From: Hippasteria phrygiana
Lineage: Eukaryota; Echinodermata; Asteroidea; Valvatida; Goniasteridae
Assembly: GCA_037893225.1 (NCBI GenBank)
Contig: JAZGUH010000003.1
Location: forward strand, 1,178,001 to 1,242,000
DNA length: 64,000 nt
Direction of reading: 5' to 3'
Of this stretch, positions 55,381 to 64,000 are shown piece by piece. Position 1 is the first letter of the stretch, and the number at the start of each line of letters is the position of its first letter. The position numbers and the translations under genes are program-made. Below the pieces are notes generated by a model, which made no database searches, was not told the origin of the DNA, and saw only the letters and a program-made list of their open reading frames with translations.

Positions 55381-56724
55381 CTGTCATGGAATTGTGAATA
55401 ACCAATACATAAATGAAGTACACGTCCATTACATGTGTACACTGTACATTAATATTGTGTACATGTGTACATGTACACAGTACATTTACATGCAGCATTC
55501 CTTTATTTACCTTCCTGTTTTAAAGGTTATAACCCATTGTGTTATGTTGTATTTTTGTATAGAAAAACTTGGCAGTGTACTTGTACATATCCTTTTCCTT
55601 TTGTTGTGAAAGAGTTATTTGCTTATGGTAAAGTGATTATGGACCAGTAGTATACACACAGCCGGTGCCAGTACTGTACTGATCGATGTACCAATGTACA
55701 GAGCAGGAGAGTGCAGCGTTGATAGATTTATGCTGCAGCTGTGCTGGGTCTTCGCCCCGCTGGCCGCGGGGGCTATGCCGCGCTGGCCCCACACCGTGTC
55801 TCGTGAAACATGGGTCCATCGCCCAGTCTTTGGGAAAAGTGTATGACTTTCGGCAAAATTTCGCCAAATTGAAGTATAATTAACAATTAAACAGTACATG
55901 TAGGTACAGTTTGGAAAAATAGTCATGATTATTATGGTTAAATTAAACTGGAATTTGGTTGTTATTGAAAGGTTTTACAGCTGGAAGTAAAACTAGCCCT
56001 AAAATTTGGTGCAAGAAAGTCACGTGACTAACGTTTATTTTTTTAATTACACGAAAACGGGAAAATTTCAAGTTGTCGCGCTTGGACCTTTATATTCTAA
56101 TTAAGAAAATCCTTCCAGTCATGGTGAAATCTAATTTAGCGCCAAAAATCGCCGAAGAGGCCGGTGTGCACCTTTTAAATTTCATAAAGACATTTTAGTG
56201 GCATTAAGCCATCCGGCTAGTGTTGATTCAGTAGACCAGAGTAATCTTTCCAGTCTGTCAAAATTCACGAAGGACATGCTATGCAGATGTGCTGATATAA
56301 CATACAATTGGAGTTCCAACTTTTGTTATAAAGAAGTAAACATTTGTCAAGTGAGTGAAAATGAACAGTGTAGCCTTCATTCATTCATTCATTCAGTGTG
56401 GAATCTGAGGTGCATATATAATAGTACATAAGATTATGCAAAAGCCCATTATTTATAGTCTGCTGCCTAAATTGCTGGACTCGGTCCACTGGTCCAGTGT
56501 GTTAATTTTCAAGCCCTGTATGACTGTACAAATGTTCAGGCACACATACACAATGCACATTTTTGTCATGGAAGTTGCCCAATACAAGGCTAAAAGCCAC
56601 TCCATGTACATGTACAAATGTATGTATGCACATCTTATGGGCTACATGTACTCCATAAATTTGGGGTCCAAAAGTGTGACATTTTTTTGGTGTCCGTTAC
56701 ATGTACATGTATGTTAGACCCGAC
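55381..56724. other. Intronic, no gene; partial MITE at 56648-56700
   Basis: TACATGTGTACA repeats at 55430-55490; GCCCCGCTGGCCGCGGGGGC hairpin at 55753-55772; a (TTCA)n run at 56378-56396; and at 56648-56700 one end of the MITE family seen at 31254-31492, apparently cut off by the LINE. No exon was recognised. Confidence 0.45.
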
Positions 56725-57690
56725 ATGTAATTTCCCATCAAGTATCAATTATGGTGAGATTGTACATAATCTTGAAGTGATTTCTACGATGTTTGGGAAT
56801 TACTTTAACTCCGTTTTTGTTCCTGTAGATTAAGAACTTCCTGGTGCTACTCCCACATGTAAATCTCCACTCCCACCTGTTAGTGCCACAGTCAGCAGTG
56901 GCGATATTCAACAGATTATTGATAAGTTGTCTAATGATAAATCCCCGGGCCCGGACAATATCACGCCCCGGGCTGTTGAAATCATGCTCAGCGGTAATCT
57001 CACCTATTCTTTGTGACTTTGTTTTGTACATCCTTGTCACAAGGCAAACTTCCTACTCTTTGGAAAAGGGCCAATATCACCCCAGTTTTTAAGTCTGGTG
57101 ACACAGGTTTGATTTGTAATTACCGTCCCATTGCACTGACTTCGGTTGTTTGTAAAATCATGGAATCCATTGTTGCCCAGGCCATAACATCCCATGTTAC
57201 AAATCATTTGCTTTTGTCACCCGAGCAACATGGGTTTGTGAAAGGTCGATCATGTGTGACACAACTTCTGAATGTTACAAACAACTGGCTTACTATTCTT
57301 GATAAACCTGGTCCACCTAAAATTGATGCTTTATTTCTTGATATTGCTAAGGCCTTTGATGTTATGCCTCATGACCTACTACTTCATAAGCTAGCTTGTT
57401 GATATAATATTACGGGCAATACTTGGAAGTAGATTAAGTCTTTCATCTCTGGTCGTTACCAGCAGGTATTGTACAAAGGTAGCTTTTCTCCCTGGCTCCC
57501 AGTATCATCAGGAGTACCCCAGGGTAGTGTCTTGGGACCACTTTTATTCAATTTGTTCATCAACGACCTTCCTTTGTGCACTTCTTCTACTTGTCTGTTA
57601 TTTGCAGATGATACATTATTATTCAGACCTATATCTTGCCAACGGGATGAAAGTATTCTCAGAACTATACACACAATTTCTGTTTTAAAG
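56725..57690 (+). pseudogene. Non-LTR retrotransposon reverse transcriptase, broken
   Basis: Conserved blocks of a CR1/Jockey-like reverse transcriptase appear in order: DKSPGPDNITPRAVEI, YRPIALTSVVCKIMESIV, EQHGFVKGRSCVTQLL, FLDIAKAFDVMPHDLLLHKL (first catalytic Asp), [20 protein letters not shown], and [11 protein letters not shown] (catalytic DD). At least one frameshift near 57000 and in-frame stops at 57400 and about 57430 disable it. The endonuclease domain and the 5' half are missing, as is usual for LINEs. Homology also ends abruptly just after the FADD box, at about 57690, where a LINE would normally continue for several hundred bases. Confidence 0.88.
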
Positions 57691-57698
57691 TACCAGAC

Positions 57699-58139
57699 TC
57701 AATCGCATGCAGCGCATGCGATACCGTGTGTGTACAATGCATGTTGAGTCAAGCGAGCGTGGACAAGGAGACGGCCGGGGCTCTGGCTGCTCGAGCCGGC
57801 AACCGCAGGGAACGTCGTATGGTCTGGGGTGCGCGAGTCCGGGACAGGATTGGAATGCTCGGTGCCTAGAGTTGGAATTGCTCCAGCCTTCAAACGGAAA
57901 TGTGCCTTCAAACCCAGCTGAGTTTTCATACTAACACTATCATCAATACAGTCTTTGGCGAAATGTTCTGCACATATTTTCGACCATTTCGACAGCCTAA
58001 AATCAGATATTGTATTGTCTACAAAGTGGACCCACTGTCGCCTTTGAACTCCATTCAGCACTGGGAATCGCAGGAAGGTTAGGTCAGGGTTTTTGTCGCT
58101 GTTCCTCGTGCAACCCCCAACTACACACGATTGAGGCAT
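57699..58139 (-). CDS. THAP-type zinc-finger protein, exon or short gene
   Basis: A 146-residue frame begins at ATG 58139 with [10 protein letters not shown]. Residues 1-91 form a complete THAP domain, a C2CH zinc finger that binds DNA: Cys5 and Cys10, FLRFP with Pro26, RRQW with Trp36, ICAEHF with Cys56 and His59, and GAIPTL near 86-91 in place of the usual AVPTIF. These positions agree almost exactly with THAP1 in spacing. The remaining 55 residues are Ser/Pro/Thr-rich without a domain. An ATG further up the frame (58268) is possible, but the family starts at the methionine four residues before the first Cys. It lies antisense in an AHCYL intron and abuts the broken LINE. It may be the first exon of a longer gene, a THAP transposase remnant, or a free-standing short gene. 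Confidence 0.7.
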   Translation of the reverse strand: MPQSCVVGGCTRNSDKNPDLTFLRFPVLNGVQRRQWVHFVDNTISDFRLSKWSKICAEHFAKDCIDDSVSMKTQLGLKAHFRLKAGAIPTLGTEHSNPVPDSRTPDHTTFPAVAGSSSQSPGRLLVHARLTQHALYTHGIACAACD

Positions 58140-59804
58140 AATGATTATCTCGGAACCATGCTCATACTGAAATAATACCAAAATTTGACAAAATAGACGG
58201 GAAAACGGAGGAGTTACATGTATGTCGACCAAAACTCTTTCAGCAGCATCAACTCCACGTACGTACATGCATAGTGTTTGGCTGTAGCATCAACCGACTC
58301 TACACGTGTACGTCACGGGGTCACATACATACATGAGCTTTCGCGAAACAGGATAAATGGTTCAGAATAACAACCTTTTTATTTTTAATAGAAAAATCCC
58401 TCTCGTCTGCAAACTAATCTCTATCAGTTAAAAGAGTATTTAAACTGTCGGAAAAGTCCAAAAAGTCCCCCAAAAAATTGCTGTTTTAGTTGCTCTTTAA
58501 CATTCAGTGCAAAGCACCACATCATCAGGAAGGGCAAATTTGTTTACACGTATTCAGCCAGTCAAACTTTCCAACAGAAATACAGAGTTGAGAATGATCG
58601 GGTTTAGGATAATTCTAGATGAATAGCGAACTTGTTTGACGGGCTCTTACATACATTTACAGTGTCTGATATTCATCATTGTGGTGTCTATCGTGTACTA
58701 CATGTACCTACTATTGAACTTGTGTACCGGTACTTTGGTTATTGATGGCCAGCAATCAATCATTGTTCTTCTTCTTTTGTATTGTTCTCAATTTCTCATC
58801 AATCATTATTGCTGATAATACAACAAATAGGGCGGGACTACGGAAACCTCAACAAAATGATTCCATTTTGAGGAAATCTGATACGGCACAAATGATAAGA
58901 GATAACAAGGAATGTACACAAAAGTTGAAATAAAAGTTCTCTTATACATGTACATGTATCTATAATTATATACCAGCAGTTTCTTGTTATGTAAACAATT
59001 CCTTCCTCCATGCATGTACATGTACATACATGTACATGTACATGGAAACTTAAAGAGAGCAAATGCTTGTGGGTTTGAGGAATCTTACATGTAACTAGTG
59101 TACATGTACATGTACTTTGTGAGAGAATATCACAGTTTACCTTTCCTTTGAAAACATTTACACTGTTTAAAAAAATGATCAATTAATTGTATATGTGGGA
59201 CATGCATAAAATAACATCTGAATACTGCATTTATCATCAGACGTGCATGCACATGTGTGGTACACACATGTGCCCAGACATTGTATTATTATGAGTGTAA
59301 GTACATTGTACATATATGTACATGTATGAGTGATAATAGTCTACATGTGCTTACAGTACATGTACCATTGGTAAAGTCTGTCCACAAAACTTGTCCAAAC
59401 TGTCCAAAATTATTACCTAAAGGTTTTCTTGGTTTAATGTAATTGTTTATTGTAATGGTGAACATTTAGTTAAATGTTTACAGAGTAGCCTTTGTGCAGG
59501 CCAGAATTAACAAGTGGTATTCAATCATTGAGGCTTTATTGTAAAGTGAAAGTGCGTGCCAAAAATATCAGTCTAAATGCTGTCTTTATGATGTTTGCAA
59601 TATTGCCTGTTATGTTTGTGTAGCAGATTGTGAAGGTTGAGCATCATTTTGCTATGTCATTGTACATTCACTCAAAATTTGTAATCACAAAACCAGTTTA
59701 CAGAGTCGGGTCACAAAAATGCCATGTCACAGAACGTCGTTTGAGAAATGTCAGTGGTAGGTTTTGTTTCATGTGTACATGTACATGGTGAATTTATTAA
59801 AAGG
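58140..59804. other. Intronic, TACATG-rich; upstream side of the THAP frame
   Basis: TACATG runs at 58945-58962, 59015-59045, 59100-59115 and 59308-59330. No exon or bounded transposon was recognised; the THAP promoter, if any, would lie just right of 58140. Confidence 0.4.
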
Positions 59805-59848
59805 GTACATGTACATGTACATGTACATGTACATGTACATGTGTACAT
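59805..59848. repeat. (GTACAT)n microsatellite
   Basis: About seven uninterrupted GTACAT units, the longest in the window, of a hexamer that is scattered throughout 18-60 kb. The unit is half of the palindrome GTACATGTAC. Confidence 0.95.
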
Positions 59849-59867
59849 ATTTTTGTACAGGTTCTGT

Positions 59868-60045
59868 ATAAAATATATGTCCGACGACGAGAGGAGAAAG
59901 AAAATACAAAAGAACCTTTCAGTCCTCGCAAGTCAGTCTTTTGTTGAAATCGGTCCTCGGAAGTTAAAATACGTGCTTAGTCTATGGGGTTGGGTTATAT
60001 TAAAGGAACAATAGGAAACACAAAGCATTGTCCTCGGAAGTATTG
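59868..60045 (+). repeat. Dispersed repeat (AATAGGAAACACAAAGCA family), full copy
   Basis: It includes GAGGAGAAAGAAAATACAAA, CAGTCTTTTGTTGAAATCGG, GCTTAGTCTATGGGGTTGGG and GAACAATAGGAAACACAAAG. It ends about 120 bp before the first common AHCYL exon. Confidence 0.75.
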
Positions 60046-60166
60046 GTAAAGTACAACTGTGTGTACCGTCCTCTACTCCTCCCATGAAACTTTCTAAATC
60101 ACCACGTTGCACTAGTGGCTTTCTTTCTGAATGAACGTTGTATTTCTTTCATCTTCCCTGCTGCAG

Positions 60167-60325
60167 ATCAGCTTCAAGACAACTGGACCAACCAAGGGTC
60201 GAAGCGGTCGGTTCAAGCGTAGGTCTCGGTCCCTTTCCCAGTCCTCCACAGACAGCTACAGCTCCGGCTCGTATAGCGGGAGCTCATCGGACGATGACGA
60301 TGTGTCCCCAAAGGAGAAGGTCCAG
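60167..60325 (+). CDS. AHCYL: AHCYL (IRBIT-like), first common exon: serine-rich regulatory segment
   Basis: This exon encodes 53 residues beginning ISFKTTGPTKGRSG, then RRSRSLSQSSTDSYSSGSYS, then SSSDDDDVSPKEKVQ. The centre closely matches the phosphorylated serine-rich stretch of vertebrate AHCYL1/IRBIT and AHCYL2 (SISQSSTDSYSS followed by SSDDE-SP). In IRBIT, phosphorylation of serines in this stretch is needed to bind the IP3 receptor and other targets. ISF corresponds to the IQF of the PP1-docking motif. The acceptor is CTGCTGCAG and the donor CAG|GTAAGT; both phases are 0, so any upstream exon ending in phase 0 can be joined. The acidic run after the serines (DDDD) is slightly longer than in vertebrates. 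Confidence 0.93.
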
Positions 60326-60767
60326 GTAAGTCGTGATGCACAATGCTTTAGTTTGCAAGCTCAGAGATTTAAGTGTCTGTTATAGTTAACTGCTGAAATG
60401 CAAAAAGTCAGTTCATGACACGTGGACATTAATACAGGTCTATCTTTGTCTGAGCCATTAGCATTATTAGAATTTAGGGGGACAGTGACACGCAAGAGTT
60501 GTCTTTGGGGAGGTGGAAACACACCAATTTGTTTCCCAAGATTTTCTCACAGGCACCTAGTTATCGCCCCAAAAGGAAAATAAGTTCATAAGGTGTTGGC
60601 AGGGGGGGGGGGGGGGGAGATAGGACTCGTCGTGAAGTTAAAGGCAATATGCAAAACTATACAAAATTTTATAACGGTGCATTTTTTTTAAATATCCAAC
60701 TGCTCCATATATTACACAGCTTATAAAGAAACATTACCTTACATTGTACTTCTGTCCTGTTTTCCAG

Positions 60768-60855
60768 TATAACTCCAAGAATTTTAAGGGCTTCTGTGTC
60801 CGAAACATCAAGCAGGCTGCATTCGGCAGGAGAGAGATTGAGATAGCAGAACAGG
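60768..60855 (+). CDS. AHCYL: AHCYL, second common exon: start of the SAHH-like domain
   Basis: It encodes [29 protein letters not shown] and one base of the next codon. [21 protein letters not shown] is nearly identical to [21 protein letters not shown] of vertebrate AHCYL proteins and corresponds to the N-terminal helix of adenosylhomocysteinase. The acceptor is TTTTCCAG and the donor CAGG|GTAAGT-like (GTAAGT at 60856) in phase 1. Confidence 0.93.
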
Positions 60856-61138
60856 GTAAGTTTTTAGGGGTGATGTATAACAAAAAGTCACAATTTATAT
60901 AATATTGTTGTAGCACAAGCATTCCACTGCACTACTACATGAAGCTGCGAGTCTCATTATACCAAAGTGTGTAAAATGGAACCTGAGATGAATTTTTGTT
61001 CCGTCTCACTTCTGATCTTCAAACCATGCTTCCTTAATTACCAAAATTCAAGCATGAAAATGAGATGTGAACCTTCCCCCAAGAATAGCAAGTTGAGTGC
61101 TGACTCTAATAGAACTGATTGTGTCCTGTGCTCGACAG
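60856..61138 (+). other. AHCYL intron, 283 bp
   Basis: A short intron between GTAAG and CTCGACAG. The 114-codon frame at 60967-61311 reads through it into the next exon; only 61139-61239 is coding by homology. Confidence 0.8.
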
Positions 61139-61239
61139 AAATGCCGGGATTGACGCTGCTGCGGAAACGAGCTGAGGGAGAGAAACCACTGAAGGGATCC
61201 AAGATCATAGGCTGTACTCACATCACTGCCCAAGCTGCT
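61139..61239 (+). CDS. AHCYL: AHCYL, third common exon
   Basis: It completes the split Glu codon and encodes MPGLTLLRKRAEGEKPLKGS and [13 protein letters not shown]. This matches [34 protein letters not shown] of vertebrate AHCYL2. GCTHITAQ aligns with the adenosylhomocysteinase CLHMTxQT substrate-binding motif; AHCYL proteins are thought to lack hydrolase activity. The exon ends GCT|GTAAGT in phase 0. Confidence 0.95.
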
Positions 61240-62301
61240 GTAAGTGTGACCAGTTTCTCAGTGTGTTTGAACACATCCTTCCTCATTAGTTTTACCTTTG
61301 TGCACTTGTGACACCCCCATGCCAAAAGTGGGAACTTCCTGCCAAAAATCTAAATTTTTGTCTTTTGGTTTTTTTTGGCCCCCTTTTATAGATAGGGGGC
61401 TAGTATGCCAAGTGTAAATATGCAAAAAATAAGCACCACACTGAATAGAGTGGTCCTATTCATTGCGCTTGGAGCCCCTCCCCTTTTGTGTGAATGAAAG
61501 CTTTGTTTGAAAAAGCTCCATCTATTCATTACGCTCCCATTCAATAACAATATAGTTGAAACATGAATGGATTGAGTACATGTAGGACACCTATAGATGA
61601 TAACCGGCCAGGATGTCTTTTTTAAACCGTGGCTAAGAGGTTAAAGGAGTTCATGAGCTTGAAGATAAGGCCCCCCACCAGGGTCTATAGGTGAAGTATT
61701 TCTCAAGTTATGGAATGTTTAAGATGGAGAGTAGGGGAAAAACAGATTACCGCCTTTGATCTTTTAATTTTTTTTGTTATTTAATGCCATTCGTTAAATG
61801 CAGGATCAGCCTGGTTTTGGCATAGGCCGTCTTACTTGTTCCCTCCACGCCTTGCACATTCCCAACACCTGTAATAATGCAGTTAATATGCGGGTTTATT
61901 TTTACTTATATTTTGTTCTCACCATGTCTTGTGTGCTCTCAACCCTTGTAATCATGCAATAAATATGCGCATGTCTATATAAGCCCTGCTGTTGATTGCC
62001 CTACTTGGTATACATGTAGGTTACAGTAAATAGAAATTAGGAATACACGCTGGGCGTCCTATGATTACTTACTGTGCGTCTTCCTCCATGCATCAGGAGG
62101 AGGGTTGTAGCTCGAGAATATTGAATGGTGGTAGCAATTTGTTTTAGTACATCAATGAGCGCAAAGTGCTAAAAGGTTATGGTGTGAGGTAGGGGGTCGG
62201 TTAAAGGGCCTCGGAAGCTTTTGGGTTCTAAAAACTCAGTAGTGCATTCTCAGCATCTCTAAGCAGGAGAAATGTTTTGAATTTATATCAAGAACAGATC
62301 A

Positions 62302-62574
62302 GGGCCCAATTTCATGGAATCCGTAACACTGAATTCTGTGCTAACGGCCTGCAATTCTGTGCTAACGGCCTGCAATTCTGTGCTAACCGAGCTTGCACAT
62401 AAATTCTGCACGAACCCCGTAAGCACAGAACACTTAGTTACGGGATGTACGCATGCGCACAAGCCAAAATTCCTTGCTAATCTGTGAAATACGCTTACCT
62501 TTAGCGCAGAATTTTCTGCTTATAGTTAGCAGAAATTTTTCGCTTGCCATTACGGATTCCATAAAATTTGGCCC
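62302..62574. mobile_element. 273-bp MITE (GGGCCMAATTTYATGGAATCC ends)
   Basis: GGGCCCAATTTCATGGAATC at the left and GATTCCATAAAATTTGGCCC at the right are inverted. Inside is a short tandem array, ATTCTGTGCTAACGGCCTGC, about 2.5 units at 62333-62388, and GAATTTTCTGCT-type complements. No coding capacity. Confidence 0.8.
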
Positions 62575-62726
62575 AGTAACCACAGTTAGTAAATTTACTG
62601 CTGTAAAAACAGCAGACACCCCAAGGCAATTGTGAGCTGGCATCAAAGGGCTGAAAGGACTTTGTTTTTGTGTGCATTTTGCATTTAGAACCTCCTCCTG
62701 GGTTCGAGCCTGACCATGGCATTGGG

Positions 62727-62940
62727 CAGAGTTGGAGTCGAGTCCCTGCAAGTCCTTTTACAAGTACTTTCGCAAGCCCAGTCAGAAGTCCTTTTATAAA
62801 GCCGGTCACAAGTAACTGGATGAACAATGATAAAGGAATGCCTTTGTCAAAGCTCATTTGAATAGCTTGTGATTGGGATTGGGCTTGGAGGGCTTGTGAT
62901 GGACTTGCAGGGACTTGTGATAGACTCAACTACATCTCTG
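62727..62940. mobile_element. hAT-type MITE (CAGAGWTGKAGTYGAG family), copy 4
   Basis: CAGAGTTGGAGTCGAGTCC and ACTCAACTACATCTCTG bound 214 bp, flanked by a perfect 8-bp duplication GCATTGGG (62719-62726 and 62941-62948). Interior units such as AAGTCCTTTTACAAG are diverged from CAAGACCATTCA of copies 1 and 2. Confidence 0.85.
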
Positions 62941-63084
62941 GCATTGGGTTGCTTGTGTCCTTAAGCGGGATGCTTTGTCACTAATTGCGCCTAAAAGCAG
63001 AATTCAGTTTGTTTACTCCCAAAACGCTGAGATGGTCTAAGGAATACTTTAAGGGCCTGATGATCAGGGGTAGTAATAATGTAG

Positions 63085-64000
<916 letters not shown>

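Noticed and set aside
60967..61311. 114-codon frame read as one exon across the AHCYL intron
   Set aside because: Homology to AHCYL covers only 61139-61239, which has proper acceptor and donor sites; the rest is intron read-through.

Overview
The window looks like a piece of chromosome from an invertebrate animal, most likely a marine deuterostome such as an echinoderm, hemichordate or lancelet. The phylum is an inference. The grounds are short coding exons with canonical GT/AG borders in very long introns, proteins found in all animals (a NOPCHAP1 orthologue and an AHCYL/IRBIT orthologue), a THAP zinc-finger exon, a dense load of short DNA transposons (hAT-, Tc1-, mariner-, pogo/Tigger- and TTAA-type), and very frequent TACATG hexamers. 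No prokaryotic gene organisation is visible. Most long open frames in the window are chance frames or mirror frames of inverted repeats.

Layout. (1) 0.8-8.8 kb, + strand: a complete three-exon gene for NOPCHAP1 (C12orf45-like), the cofactor that loads NOP58 onto RUVBL1/2 during box C/D snoRNP assembly. Its 6.5-kb first intron holds a 0.88-kb foldback palindrome, a second foldback, a 1.36-kb element with a direct target repeat, and a small hAT-like element. (2) 8.9-15.7 kb: intergenic, with several inverted-repeat elements. (3) 15.7 kb to beyond the right edge, + strand: an AHCYL (adenosylhomocysteinase-like, IRBIT) gene. Four common exons lie at 60.17-63.35 kb and encode the serine-rich regulatory segment and the start of the SAHH-like domain; the rest lies past 64 kb. 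Up to four candidate alternative first exons lie upstream, at 15.73, 16.60, 39.64 and 45.54 kb. Each has an ATG, each ends in phase 0 at a splice donor, and each can join the first common exon, which starts in phase 0. This resembles the N-terminal variants known for vertebrate AHCYL genes. The splice junction cuts through the predicted PP1-docking motif.

(4) The AHCYL introns are filled with transposon remnants: a three-level nest (25.8-27.3 kb), a pogo/Tigger-like element (32.8-34.0 kb), a decayed mariner (42.5-43.4 kb), a 3'-truncated non-LTR reverse transcriptase (56.7-57.7 kb), TTAA-flanked elements, a tRNA-derived SINE head and many MITEs. Next to the broken LINE, on the opposite strand, is an intact THAP-domain exon (57.70-58.14 kb).

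The two housekeeping genes are transcribed in the same direction. Nothing in the sequence says they are functionally linked. All homology calls rest on protein motifs recognised by eye, without a database search.
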